Shown: positions 40,157-49,436 of the stretch, piece by piece
How positions within the stretch are numbered: the first letter of the stretch is position 1
Layout of the letters: each line of letters begins with the position of its first letter
NCBI GenBank assembly: GCA_009691785.1
Contig: SIAM01000005.1
Location: forward strand, 1 to 64,000
DNA length: 64,000 bases
DNA from: Phycisphaerales bacterium
GTDB lineage: Bacteria; Planctomycetota; Phycisphaerae; Phycisphaerales; SM1A02
Direction of reading: 5' to 3'
Translations under genes and position numbers: made by a program
The notes under the pieces: generated by a model
The model's input: only the letters and a program-made list of their open reading frames with translations
What the model was told of the DNA's origin: nothing
Database searches by the model: none

Positions 40157-40830
40157 TTTTCCTGAACTTCCCCGTCATCTTTGGCGGCTTCTTCCTCGGG
40201 CACAGTTTCATGAACGGATCCATCCAAATACAAACCGTTGCGCGGTTCGCGCGTTCCTGAATGTCGATCCGCTGAATCCATAAGCAAAGGATAATACGCG
40301 GCGCGTGGACCCGTCCCATTTGCACTGGTGTCAACGCCTAAATAAAATGCCCGCAGAAGTTGACCCTCCAAATCCGTTCGCTCTTTGGCCTGCGCTTTGG
40401 AAGTCAAATTCTGTTTCAGTAGAACCGTGCGTGTCACCTGCATTTGAATTTCGGGCGTGTAACGCAGAAGTCCTGGCACATACATGTAACTGGTTCCAGT
40501 GGCCAAACTTTCCGAATCGTCATCGGCGGGGCAAATCCAAACGGGACTAGTAATCTCAATGTAACTCTTTAACAATTGCGGCAAACCAGTTTCAGGACCG
40601 TTCAAGCCAATCGCTGGCAACATGTTGGCGATTGGAATTCGATCCCCATTCGCTTGCGAGTACATGCGAAGCGGTGAATCAAGTTGGCGCAAATTTGAAA
40701 TGCATTGGGCGTTCTTGGCGCTGGCGCGCACCATTGAAAATGTTGGAAAGGCAATGCCAGAAAGAACCGCGATGATGCCTAGCACCACCAGAAGTTCAAT
40801 AAGCGTGAAACCACGAACAGACGAGCGCAT
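40153..40830 (-). CDS. type II/IV pilin-like (pseudopilin) protein with H-Xn-DG tail
   Basis: 225 residues. ATG 40830 (MRSSVRGFTLIELLVVLGII) is chosen because it puts the prepilin peptidase site G^FTLIE a few residues from the start; the ORF track begins at TTG 40851. The hydrophobic helix AVLSGIAFPTF follows, then NAQCISNLRQLDSPLRMYSQ, typical of planctomycete DUF1559/PulG-like proteins. SPVWICPADDD and HSGTREPRNGLYLDGSV also fit, the latter an H-X12-DG variant of the usual H-X9-DG. It lies between ftsY (35-nt gap) and a coupled membrane protein. Confidence 0.85.
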   Translation of the reverse strand: MRSSVRGFTLIELLVVLGIIAVLSGIAFPTFSMVRASAKNAQCISNLRQLDSPLRMYSQANGDRIPIANMLPAIGLNGPETGLPQLLKSYIEITSPVWICPADDDSESLATGTSYMYVPGLLRYTPEIQMQVTRTVLLKQNLTSKAQAKERTDLEGQLLRAFYLGVDTSANGTGPRAAYYPLLMDSADRHSGTREPRNGLYLDGSVHETVPEEEAAKDDGEVQEK

Positions 40831-40865
40831 ATTTCCATGATAGGCGAGCAACTCACTCTTTCAAA

Positions 40866-41801
40866 TCACTCTTTCAAATCATCCAGCGATTCAAACAGCG
40901 CCTCCACAAAACGATCGGCGTCGAATGGTTCGACATCGTCGGGGGTTTCGCCAACACCAACAAGTTTCACGGGCACTCCAAGTTCCTCGCGGATTTGAAC
41001 CACGGAACCGCCGCGCGCGGTGCCGTCAAGTTTGGAAAGAAACACGCCCGTCACGCCGGCCGCCTCGCCAAATGCCTTGGCCTGCGCGATGGCGCTTTGA
41101 CCCGTGGTCGCGTCAAGCACCAACAATGTTTCATGCGGCGCGCCAGGAATTTTCTTGGCAAGCACGGCGCGAATTTTCACCAACTGCCGCATCAATCCCT
41201 CTTGATTGTGCAATCGCCCCGCGGTGTCCACCAATAACACATCGGCCTTGCGCGCAATGGCCGCTTCCGCCGCGTCAAACACCACGGAAGCCGGATCCGC
41301 ATTGGTGGAGCCGCGCACCATATCAATGTCCAGGCGCTTGGCCCACACTTCAAGTTGCGCAACCGCGCCAGCGCGGAATGTGTCGCCCGCGGCAAGCAAC
41401 ACAGAGCGACCTTCGTCTTTCAACGCCTTTGCAATTTTAGCCACGCTTGTTGTTTTGCCCGAGCCATTCACCCCCACAACCAAAATCACCGTTGGACCAT
41501 CCGCCACCTTTGCCAAAGACAAATCGCTGCCGCGAAGGCGCCCCTTCAATCGTTCTTTTAAAATGTCAACCGCGTCACTGCCGCGCTTGGCGGTTCCCGC
41601 ACGAAACGCGCGGCGCACTTCATCAACCACTTCACGCGCAACGCGCACGCCCATGTCCGACGCGACAAGCGTGCTTTCAATTCGATCGATCAAGTCCTCA
41701 TCAAGATCTTTGCCAGTGAGAACTCCGCGAAGTCCGCCTGTGACGGCGGCGGCGGTTTTTGAAATGCCGCGGCGAAGCGCGTCCAGCGCCGAGCGAAACA
41801 T
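40866..41801 (-). CDS. ftsY: signal recognition particle receptor FtsY
   Basis: A 311-residue NG-domain GTPase docking SRP-ribosome complexes at the membrane. ATG 41801 (MFRSALDALRRGISKTAAAV) overlaps the nusB stop by one base (TGATG). G1 is ILVVGVNGSGKTTSVAKIAK, then LLAAGDTFRAGAVAQLEVWA, VLLVDTAGRLHNQEGLMRQL, LSKLDGTARGGSVVQI and GVGETPDDVEPFDADRFVEA. The acidic A domain found in E. coli is missing, leaving a short N-domain form as in many bacteria. A 13-bp duplication (caaatcactcttt) spans the stop region. Confidence 0.96.
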   Translation of the reverse strand: MFRSALDALRRGISKTAAAVTGGLRGVLTGKDLDEDLIDRIESTLVASDMGVRVAREVVDEVRRAFRAGTAKRGSDAVDILKERLKGRLRGSDLSLAKVADGPTVILVVGVNGSGKTTSVAKIAKALKDEGRSVLLAAGDTFRAGAVAQLEVWAKRLDIDMVRGSTNADPASVVFDAAEAAIARKADVLLVDTAGRLHNQEGLMRQLVKIRAVLAKKIPGAPHETLLVLDATTGQSAIAQAKAFGEAAGVTGVFLSKLDGTARGGSVVQIREELGVPVKLVGVGETPDDVEPFDADRFVEALFESLDDLKE

Positions 41802-42238
41802 CAACGCATGCCTCCGCGGTCTTTCCACCAACGATCAAGCACCGCGTTCACAAATGCTGGACTGTGTTCGCCGCCAAATTCGCGCGCCAATTCAACCGCC
41901 GCGTCAATCACGACCACTGGCGGCGCAAGTTCATGCGTGATTTCATACACGGCAATTCGAATGACATTGCGATCCACCGCGGGCTGCCTGTGAATTGGCC
42001 ACTCTGGTGAAAGTTGCGCAATGGCCGCGTCGGAAACTTCGCGCTGGTTCCACGCGGCGCGCGCCAATTCAACACCTTGGGCCAGGCATGAATCACTTTC
42101 GGAACTTTGGGCGTCGTCGCGAAACGCGCCCACCAAACTTTCGCCAGCGCCACCTTTATTTTCGCCACCTAGATCCATTTCAAACATCGCTTGCAACGCG
42201 CATCGGCGCGCGTTACGTCGGTCCTTGGCCACGCTCAT
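41801..42238 (-). CDS. nusB: transcription antitermination factor NusB
   Basis: 145 residues. NusB binds boxA RNA with NusE (S10) in rRNA antitermination. It starts MSVAKDRRNARRCALQAMFE. The second half, AVDRNVIRIAVYEITHELAP followed by PVVVIDAAVELAREFGGEHS and PAFVNAVLDRW, is the NusB signature. Length is standard. It overlaps ribH by 4 nt and ftsY by 1 nt; the ribH-nusB pairing is very common in bacteria. Confidence 0.95.
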   Translation of the reverse strand: MSVAKDRRNARRCALQAMFEMDLGGENKGGAGESLVGAFRDDAQSSESDSCLAQGVELARAAWNQREVSDAAIAQLSPEWPIHRQPAVDRNVIRIAVYEITHELAPPVVVIDAAVELAREFGGEHSPAFVNAVLDRWWKDRGGMR

Positions 42239-42726
42239 AATTGTTTCACCTGTCGAAGGCGTTTCAGTTCCGCGTGCGTTCGCAGCGCGGCCTTCATGGC
42301 GAACGCACCAGCGTCACCCTTGTTGCCGCCCGAGCGCACCTTGGCTTGCGTTAAGCATTCAACCGTGAGCACCGCAAGTCCAATCGGCTTGCCATGTGTC
42401 ACCGCAAGTTGCGTGAATTGCGCGAACGCAGCGTCCACAATAAAGCGATCGTGTCGCGTCTCCCCGCGCACCACGCAACCAATCACCACCACCGCGTCTA
42501 TGTCGCTCCGCTCAATCATTTCAGCGACCAGTGGCGACAAATCAAAAATTCCACTGGAGCTCACTACAAGCATGTCCTGCGCAAGACCTCCGGCTTGGTC
42601 AAATGCGGACAGCGCTCCTTTGAGCAAGCGCTGACAAATTTCTGGGTGATAATCGGCCGTCACAATTCCACATCGCACGCCCTTGGCGCTTGCCGTGGAA
42701 ATCGCTTCATCTTGAGATCGACGCAT
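42235..42726 (-). CDS. ribH: 6,7-dimethyl-8-ribityllumazine synthase
   Basis: A 163-residue enzyme of the penultimate riboflavin step. GIVTADYHPEICQRLLKGAL aligns with the usual start. VVVIGCVVRGETRHDRF keeps the RGET-H region with the catalytic His. GNKGDAGAFAMKAAL is the C-terminal signature. The substrate-loop motif, normally GAFE(I/L)P, reads SGIFDLSPLV here. Two changes (Glu to Asp, Pro to Ser) are unusual. Placement upstream of nusB supports ribH. No other riboflavin gene is in the window. Confidence 0.88.
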   Translation of the reverse strand: MRRSQDEAISTASAKGVRCGIVTADYHPEICQRLLKGALSAFDQAGGLAQDMLVVSSSGIFDLSPLVAEMIERSDIDAVVVIGCVVRGETRHDRFIVDAAFAQFTQLAVTHGKPIGLAVLTVECLTQAKVRSGGNKGDAGAFAMKAALRTHAELKRLRQVKQL

Positions 42727-42781
42727 AGGGCGATGATGGTAGTGATCTTGCCACTCTCACCGCAATCAGCCATTTCGTAGC

Positions 42782-43756
42782 ATGCTTGAGATGCGAGTTT
42801 CACTAGTCAAAATTTGTGCCGCCTTGCAACTCATGCGAATTCCACTGGCGTTCGGCGCCGCGGCGAACTTAATGTTCGCAACTTTGCTGGCGCGCCTTGA
42901 CCCAAATACGGAGCAACTTTCTATTTCCACACTGCCGCTGTGGGCGGCGTTGTTGGCGGCAGCGGTGATTGGCGCCGGATTGTTTGGTTTCGCGGCTGGC
43001 ATGAATGATTTACTTGACGCGCGCCGCGATCAAACATTTCAACGCAACCGACCATTGTCAACAGGGCGACTCACCACCGCGCAAGCGGCGTTGCTCACAT
43101 TCACCGCGCTCTTGGCAAGCATGATTGGCGCATCATTCTTTGGTGAAACCAGCATGGCCGTCGCTATATTCACCGCGTTTGGAATTGCAATGTGGAACAC
43201 AATGGGTCGCTTTGTTCCCGCGATTGGTTTGCTCATGCTTGGCCTGGCGCAAGCGGGAAGTTTTTTTATTCCGTGGATGGGACAATCATTCACGCTTCCA
43301 GCCTCGCTGATTTTGGTGCAGACCATAGCCACCGGATCACTGCTGCACAAAGCTCAAGAGAAGCGGCCGCGCCTTGATCGATCCGCCACAATTCTTCTGG
43401 CTATTCTCAGCGCCACCGCGGTCGCGGGTTTGGCTTGGCTTTCCATTCACCGCGAAGCGACCGAGTGGCCACGCGGCGAATCATGGTTGGTCTTGGCACC
43501 ACTTGTATCAGTGGCAATATTCGTGTGGCAATCCAGTCGCGCCTTGTCCGCCTCCAATGTCAATGAAACCGCAGACTCACTGCGACGGGCCGCCGCCATA
43601 TTTCCTTCTTCGGCCGCCGCGGCGTGGATGCTGTCCATTTCACAAATGCAATGGGCAGTTGCATTTGCAGTATTTGCAGCATTATTGTGGGGCCTTTCAT
43701 GGTTGGCTCGTGAAGTCAACGACATGATTGGCCAAGCCAACGCTTGGCGTGGTTGA
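42782..43756 (+). CDS. UbiA-family prenyltransferase-like membrane protein
   Basis: A 324-residue polytopic protein with about 8-9 hydrophobic segments. The first Asp-rich motif is clear: FAAGMNDLLDARRDQTFQRN followed by RPLSTGRLTTAQA, the NDxxDxxxD and R-P-L pattern of UbiA enzymes. The second Asp-rich motif is not evident; the region ATGSLLHKAQEKRPRLDRSA lacks DxxxD. It may therefore be a divergent or inactive member. The aromatic or isoprenoid substrate cannot be predicted. It is divergent from ribH and 75 bp before the LptD-like gene. Confidence 0.78.
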   Translation: MLEMRVSLVKICAALQLMRIPLAFGAAANLMFATLLARLDPNTEQLSISTLPLWAALLAAAVIGAGLFGFAAGMNDLLDARRDQTFQRNRPLSTGRLTTAQAALLTFTALLASMIGASFFGETSMAVAIFTAFGIAMWNTMGRFVPAIGLLMLGLAQAGSFFIPWMGQSFTLPASLILVQTIATGSLLHKAQEKRPRLDRSATILLAILSATAVAGLAWLSIHREATEWPRGESWLVLAPLVSVAIFVWQSSRALSASNVNETADSLRRAAAIFPSSAAAAWMLSISQMQWAVAFAVFAALLWGLSWLAREVNDMIGQANAWRG

Positions 43757-43831
43757 ATCATTTGCGCGCGTTGTCGCCACAACTTTCTTCGCCATCTTGA
43801 TGTTCATTTCAGCGGTAGCATTCGTACATTC

Positions 43832-46800
43832 ATGATCATACGAGCGGTCATTCTTGCTTTGGTCATCACGCAAATCGCTCTTGCCCAACAAATGACCAAC
43901 GTCGCGGTAACTGGAGATCGCCTAAGCGGATTTGTTTTGCCAATTGTGCCCGTGAAGAGCGACTTGGTCATTCACGGCACTCGTGCGTTCGCGTGGAAAG
44001 TGGACGACACGCGTCGCCTTGTTGTGGAGGGCGATGTGCGCGTGACTGTTGGAGCGTATTCCTTCGCCACGAAAAAAGTTGTGGTTTGGATCAATCGCAT
44101 TCCATCCTCGACGGGCTTGATTACGCAATGCGCTCTGTACTTTTCAGAAGTTGGCGAGCCCTCGCGCCGCGCCGGACTTGGCGTATCTGGCGATGATGTT
44201 CTAGTGACAGCAAGTTTCCGTGGCGAAGTCAAACTGAAAGTTCCGCTGTTGGATGAAAAGATCGCGCCTGCGAAGGAATTTGCCGCGGGCGACTTGCGCC
44301 TGAAGGCGTTTCTAGAAAATTTAGCCAGCGGTCCCGCAAAACTTTTAACTCAGCCAGAGGTGGATCAACCCAAGGTGGCTTCTGCCGACACGCCAATGAT
44401 CGTTGGCGCAGCGTTGCCAACTCCGCCAAATATGGCCCCAACCTCGACCAGCGTTTCACTTCCTCAACGGGGTTCTCTCGCTATTTTCCAGCCCGGCGAC
44501 CTTGTCACATTTGCTGGCCGCTCCACCACCATTGATCAAAAGACCGACACAATTTTAGTAACGGGAAGCGCGCTGATTGATCTCACAGCCAATGATCCAC
44601 GACTCAAGACTGGCGAACTTCGTTTGTCGGCCGAGCGCGCGGTGGTTTTTCTAACGCCGGGTTCCATTGCCAACATTCGCGAGGACGCCGGACAACTTGA
44701 CGTCAAAGAGGTGCAAGGAATTTATCTGGAGGGCGATGTCATTGCCACCGACGGCAACTACATCATGCGCGGGCAGCAGGTGTACTACGACGTCGCGCTC
44801 AACCGCGCGGTGGCAGCGCAAGCCGTGCTGCGAACTTATTTACGCACTGGCATTCCGGTGTACGCGCGCGCCAATGAAATGCGCCAAATTTCCGCCGATC
44901 AATTCGAGGCCACCGACGCGCGCGTCAGTATCAGTGAATTTTTCACGCCGCATCTTTCCGTTGGCGCCGACAAGATCACCGTGACAAAAAATCCTGGCAA
45001 GAACGCGGGCACAACCATTGACGCCAGCCATGTCACGTTCCGCTCGGGCAACACGCCAATTTTCTATTGGCCATATCTGCGTGGAACACCAGAAAAAACC
45101 GTTCTTCCAGAAATTTCCGCCGGCTACAACGAATACCGCGGCGTCACCATTGGAACGCGCTGGGATTTGTGGGCATTGCTTGGCTACGACCCAATTCCGG
45201 GCATGAGCGCCAAATTGATCAACGACATCTACACGCTCAACGGCGTCGGACTGGGAACGGCATTCAGCAGTTTCGGCGGCAATTTAAACATGTATGGCTT
45301 CTACGACTTTGAAAATGAGGAGCAGGCGTCCACCGGTCAAACCTACACATCCACTTTGAAATACCGCGGCTTGATCGACGGTGATTACACCTATCTCATC
45401 GATGAACATTCGCTGCTGCAAGGATCCGTGGCGTGGACCAGTGACGGCGCATTTGTGAACACCTTTCGCCAGGGCGACTTCATCAATCGACTTGAATATG
45501 AAACCAAGGCGTTCATGAAATTGCAATCGAGCAACAGCGCATTCACCATGCTGCTTAAAAATGATCTTGATGGGTACGTCATTAATAGTTGGCAATTGGC
45601 CAGCCGCCCTTATACGGTGAACAAACTTCCCGAGGCCGCCTACCGCCGCTACGGTGATTCATTCTTCAGCGATCACTTGTCGTGGACGCAGGAATATTCC
45701 GCCAACGCCATGTCCATGCGCCTGCAAGATGGGACGCCAGGAACAACTGCGGTAACCAGCGCGGCGTTCAACGCGCCCAATGCCACGGGTGGAAATGCAA
45801 ATCCAAATTTCAACGCCAACACGAATATCACCAACGCATATCAAAATGCGGGCTACAACGAGGACATCTATGTGCGCGTCTACACGCGCCAAGAGTTGGC
45901 GTACCCAATTGATATTTCTCCCGCCAAGATCACGCCATTCATCAACGGCACGGCCATCGCGTACACGTTAAATGATTTCACAAACTACTCCACCATCAAT
46001 GGAACCAATGGCCAGTCCGGCACCACGCGCGGACTCATGGGAATTGGCGCGCGCAGCAGCGCTGAATTTTCACAGACATTCGATGGCGTGCAAAACTCCG
46101 CGCTTGACGTGAATCGGTTGCGCTATGTGGTGCAACCCACTTCAACCTTGTGGGCCGGCTACGACACCGCCGAAAAAGGTGAGTACCCCATCTTTGATCA
46201 AAACGTGGAAGGCATTTCCGCGGCGCAAGTGGCGCAAATTGGCGCCAAGCAACGCCTGCAAACCTATCGCGGCGGTCCTGGCGCGTGGCGCAGCGTTGAT
46301 TGGATCACTCTTGACGCGGGCGCTGTTGTGAATAATGGCGGCGCAAACTTTGGCCGCACCAGCGCCACGGGTTTGGCCTACGCGCAAAGTCCAACGCCAT
46401 CTTTTTATTCTTGGCGCCCTGAACTTTCCCAGTGGGGCAGCCATTTGTACGGCAGCAGTGCGTGGGAAATTTCCAGCACATTCACCGCCTACGGTTCGGT
46501 GAAGTGGATGCTTGAGAATGTTCCAACATACACCACGGGCCCATTTCAAAATATGGCGCGCGGATCTTTGGGTATGCGCATGCAACACTCGCCCGACACC
46601 AGTTTCTTTATCGAATACCGCAGCATCAATAATTTTGATCCGACCAACAACTACATCAACGATGAGTTGCTGCAACTTGGCGTGGCGTATCAAATTTCAA
46701 AGTTGTACACGCTCACGATCAGTCCACAAATTGATTTGGTGGAACACAACTTGCGCGCCGCCAGCGCCTCACTTACCAGAAGTTTTCCAGATTTCAATTT

Positions 46801-46951
46801 GAACGCCTCGGTGGGCTACGACTCGCTTACTCAAGTCACCTCATTTGGATTCAGTCTTTCCATTCCAGCAATTGGCGCAAGCACGCCAGGATTAATGGGC
46901 AGTTCCGCGGACGCCACGCCCTTTGGAACCACCACTGGCTTAACCCAGTAA
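43832..46951 (+). CDS. LptD/OstA-like outer-membrane assembly protein
   Basis: 1039 residues with a signal peptide MIIRAVILALVITQIALAQQ. The N-terminal ~400 residues are OstA/LptA-like beta-taco repeats: TRRLVVEGDVRVTVGAYSFA, GRSTTIDQKTDTILVTGSAL and VQGIYLEGDVIATDGNYIMR, then FEATDARVSISEFFTPHLSV. From about residue 405, FYWPYLRGTPEKTVLPEISA leads into a long beta-strand-rich region with RYVVQPTSTLWAGYDTAEKG, consistent with an LptD-type barrel ending LTQVTSFGFSLSIPAIG. This implies an LPS- or glycolipid-bearing outer membrane. Whether it is true LptD or a planctomycete paralogue needs profile comparison. Confidence 0.82.
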   Translation: MIIRAVILALVITQIALAQQMTNVAVTGDRLSGFVLPIVPVKSDLVIHGTRAFAWKVDDTRRLVVEGDVRVTVGAYSFATKKVVVWINRIPSSTGLITQCALYFSEVGEPSRRAGLGVSGDDVLVTASFRGEVKLKVPLLDEKIAPAKEFAAGDLRLKAFLENLASGPAKLLTQPEVDQPKVASADTPMIVGAALPTPPNMAPTSTSVSLPQRGSLAIFQPGDLVTFAGRSTTIDQKTDTILVTGSALIDLTANDPRLKTGELRLSAERAVVFLTPGSIANIREDAGQLDVKEVQGIYLEGDVIATDGNYIMRGQQVYYDVALNRAVAAQAVLRTYLRTGIPVYARANEMRQISADQFEATDARVSISEFFTPHLSVGADKITVTKNPGKNAGTTIDASHVTFRSGNTPIFYWPYLRGTPEKTVLPEISAGYNEYRGVTIGTRWDLWALLGYDPIPGMSAKLINDIYTLNGVGLGTAFSSFGGNLNMYGFYDFENEEQASTGQTYTSTLKYRGLIDGDYTYLIDEHSLLQGSVAWTSDGAFVNTFRQGDFINRLEYETKAFMKLQSSNSAFTMLLKNDLDGYVINSWQLASRPYTVNKLPEAAYRRYGDSFFSDHLSWTQEYSANAMSMRLQDGTPGTTAVTSAAFNAPNATGGNANPNFNANTNITNAYQNAGYNEDIYVRVYTRQELAYPIDISPAKITPFINGTAIAYTLNDFTNYSTINGTNGQSGTTRGLMGIGARSSAEFSQTFDGVQNSALDVNRLRYVVQPTSTLWAGYDTAEKGEYPIFDQNVEGISAAQVAQIGAKQRLQTYRGGPGAWRSVDWITLDAGAVVNNGGANFGRTSATGLAYAQSPTPSFYSWRPELSQWGSHLYGSSAWEISSTFTAYGSVKWMLENVPTYTTGPFQNMARGSLGMRMQHSPDTSFFIEYRSINNFDPTNNYINDELLQLGVAYQISKLYTLTISPQIDLVEHNLRAASASLTRSFPDFNLNASVGYDSLTQVTSFGFSLSIPAIGASTPGLMGSSADATPFGTTTGLTQ

Positions 46952-47002
46952 ACGCCGCGCCGCCGTCAAATGTTCGACTTTCAATTGCATGCACACGCGT
47001 GT

Positions 47003-48034
47003 TCACTCTTCAAAGAGCGCGCCCGGAACTTCAATCAACTTCTCCCCAATGTGAGCGGCGCCCGCGACGGTCAGCCTGCGTCCTTGTCGAGTGCGCGACA
47101 AAAATCCACGGCGCAGCAAATATGGTTCAACCATGTCTTCAAGCGTGCCCGCGTCATCGCCCAATGTCGCGGCAAGCGCGTCAAGACCAACTGGTCCGCC
47201 GCGATATTGCCGCGCCAGCGTGGTGAGATATTTGCGGTCGAGTTCATCAAGACCCATGGCGTCAACGCCTTCAAGTTCCAGCGCGCCGTCAACCGATTTG
47301 TCATCCACCCTGCCGTCCGATTTCACCGCGGCCCAATCACGCACGCGCCGCAACAAGCGCAGCGCCACGCGCGGAGTTCCGCGGCTACGACCCGCGATGC
47401 GAGTCAGCGTGCTGCTGGCAACTTTCATGCTTAACAAATCCGCGGCGCGCACCAAAATGCGTTGCAAATCGCTGTCATCATAAAAATCTAAATGATGCGC
47501 AATGCCAAAGCGGCTGCGCAACGCCTGCGTTAGCAACCCCGCGCGCGTAGTGGCGCCAATCAGCGTGAATGGTTTCAGCGGCAGCGTGACAATGCGCGCG
47601 TGCATGCCGCTGTCCACCGTGAAGTCCACGCGGTATTCCTCCATGGCGGGATAAATATATTCCTCCACGCTCGCGGGCAAGCGATGGATCTCATCAATGA
47701 ACAACACGTCGCGCGGCTGCATGCGCGTGAGCGTGCCCACCAAATCGCCAGCCTTGGTGAGCGCGGGACCGCTGGTGACATAGGCGCGCGAACCCATCTC
47801 AGCGGCAATCACATGCGCCAATGTTGTCTTGCCAAGTCCCGGTGGACCGTGCAACAGCACGTGATCAATCGGCTCGTCGCGCGCTCGGGACGCGTCAAGC
47901 GCAATTCGAATGCGCTCCACCAACGCCGACTGTCCTATGTATTCGTCAAGCGCGCGCGGGCGCAATGTGTGCGACTGCGGATCAAGTTGATCCTCCACCA
48001 CTTCATCTGCGGAAACAATTCGTTCGCGCGCCAT
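47003..48034 (-). CDS. ruvB: Holliday junction branch-migration ATPase RuvB
   Basis: 343 residues, standard length. RPRALDEYIGQSALVERIRI, Walker A VLLHGPPGLGKTTLAHVIAA, Walker B DVLFIDEIHRLPASVEEYIY, sensor GATTRAGLLTQALRSRFGI, and the C-terminal winged-helix region ALARQYRGGPVGLDALAATL with EPYLLRRGFLSRTRQGRRLT. ruvA and ruvC are not in the window. It follows lemA by 3 nt on the same strand and converges on the LptD-like gene. Confidence 0.97.
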   Translation of the reverse strand: MARERIVSADEVVEDQLDPQSHTLRPRALDEYIGQSALVERIRIALDASRARDEPIDHVLLHGPPGLGKTTLAHVIAAEMGSRAYVTSGPALTKAGDLVGTLTRMQPRDVLFIDEIHRLPASVEEYIYPAMEEYRVDFTVDSGMHARIVTLPLKPFTLIGATTRAGLLTQALRSRFGIAHHLDFYDDSDLQRILVRAADLLSMKVASSTLTRIAGRSRGTPRVALRLLRRVRDWAAVKSDGRVDDKSVDGALELEGVDAMGLDELDRKYLTTLARQYRGGPVGLDALAATLGDDAGTLEDMVEPYLLRRGFLSRTRQGRRLTVAGAAHIGEKLIEVPGALFEE

Positions 48035-48037
48035 GAA

Positions 48038-48595
48038 CTAGAACCGTACCTGCGGCGTGGCGCGCGCAACTTCATCAGCTTCCTTGAAGAATTCAATCAC
48101 CTTCATGCCAAAGATGCCAGCCACAATGTTGGATGGAAACACGGCAATGGCCTCGTTGTACAAGGCGACGGTCTGATTGAACCCTTGGCGCTTGCCGCCA
48201 ATTCTATTTTCTGTTTCCGCAAGTTCGCTCTGCAATTTTATGAATCCCCCGTCGGCCTTCAAGTTTGGGTACGCCTCCGCAACAGCCATTAGACGCCCCA
48301 GTGAACGCGTGAGCGCGCCCTCAGTTTCCACACGCTCATTCAGCGTGCGTGCCTGCGTGGCGGCGGCGCGCGCCTGCATGACAGCGGTCAGCGTTTCTTT
48401 TTCATGCGTGGCGTAGCCCTTCACTGTCTCCACTAAATTTGGAATCAAATCATGGCGACGCCGCAGTTCCACATCAATGTCGGCAAAGGAACCTTCGGCC
48501 GCGATACGGCGGCGCTGCAAGGTGTTGTACATGGCGATCACGGCAATCACCACGAACAACGCTGCAACAACAAGAATGAGAATAATGGGTGTCAT
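48038..48595 (-). CDS. LemA family membrane protein
   Basis: 185 residues. An N-terminal membrane helix (IILILVVAALFVVIAVIAMY) is followed by NTLQRRRIAAEGSFADIDVE and LRRRHDLIPNLVETVKGYA, the LemA signature. The rest is a long helical bundle with AYPNLKADGGFIKLQSELAE and IFGMKVIEFFKEADEV. Widespread family of uncertain function, often linked to envelope stress. It is 3 nt upstream of ruvB, an unusual partner. Confidence 0.93.
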   Translation of the reverse strand: MTPIILILVVAALFVVIAVIAMYNTLQRRRIAAEGSFADIDVELRRRHDLIPNLVETVKGYATHEKETLTAVMQARAAATQARTLNERVETEGALTRSLGRLMAVAEAYPNLKADGGFIKLQSELAETENRIGGKRQGFNQTVALYNEAIAVFPSNIVAGIFGMKVIEFFKEADEVARATPQVRF

Positions 48596-48671
48596 TTATG
48601 CGTTCTCCATATTGATAAAGATACCCACTTATCATGTTCAAGAAAATGTTTGTCCCAGTGGCGCGCCAAAA

Positions 48672-49394
48672 TTAATTCCAACTCAAACCCTTGGGCCACC
48701 GCGCCGTTCCCTGCGCGTCAGCCGCTGCCACAACGCCTTCAAGCCTGGCAATTTCATTGGCCACAAGTTGCGCTCGCTCCCAAGGATTTCCGCAAGCCAA
48801 CAAGTAATAGCGCGCGCGTTCATCACGCAACATGGCCGCACCAACCAACTCAATCACCGCGTGCGTTGGCATGTCGTGGCGGTCCGCCCACTCGGCCACT
48901 TTCTTCACGCTTGAAAGTCTTTGCAACAGCGGGCGATGCAGCAACTCCTGCAAAACTTTTCGCGCCGCCTTCATTTTTGGCGGCATTTGATTGGGTGGAT
49001 CGATCGGCTGCAACACGGCCGTGCGATACGCTCTGTGCTCGCTGGGCTCTTGAATCTCTTGAATGCGAGCGCGGCAGACTCCATGCAGGACAATATTGTG
49101 GCGACCATCTTTCAGTTGCTCGTGCTGCACAATTTGTCCAACGCACACAGCGGGCCGCAACTTTGGAGCCGCGCCAATAACATCCACAAACTTGTCGCCC
49201 ACAATTGCCATGGCGATTGGACCAGCGGTTAATAAATTTCCGTTGCGCACTTTTCGCAACGCGTCCTCCACCATTTGTCTATAGCGCGGCTCAAACACAT
49301 GCAAGCCTTGCACCGCGTGCGGCAACAACGAAACACACGCCAGGGGGAAAAGTGGAATGGGTCGATTGAAGTCGACCATGATTGTGTCGCTCAT
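48672..49394 (-). CDS. LON N-terminal substrate-binding domain protein
   Basis: 240 residues. IPLFPLACVSLLPHAVQGLH, VFEPRYRQMVEDALR and GQIVQHEQLKDGRHNIVLHG followed by VCRARIQEI match the LON-SB (PUA-like) domain. There is no ATPase or protease part. The C-terminal ~80 residues are helical. Such stand-alone LON domains are common and of unknown function. It lies 42 nt after the fusion protein and 76 nt before lemA on the same strand. Confidence 0.85.
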   Translation of the reverse strand: MSDTIMVDFNRPIPLFPLACVSLLPHAVQGLHVFEPRYRQMVEDALRKVRNGNLLTAGPIAMAIVGDKFVDVIGAAPKLRPAVCVGQIVQHEQLKDGRHNIVLHGVCRARIQEIQEPSEHRAYRTAVLQPIDPPNQMPPKMKAARKVLQELLHRPLLQRLSSVKKVAEWADRHDMPTHAVIELVGAAMLRDERARYYLLACGNPWERAQLVANEIARLEGVVAAADAQGTARWPKGLSWN

Positions 49395-49436
49395 GCAACG
49401 CCAATGGTAGGAGCGCCAAGCGAGTTCGTCACCTGT

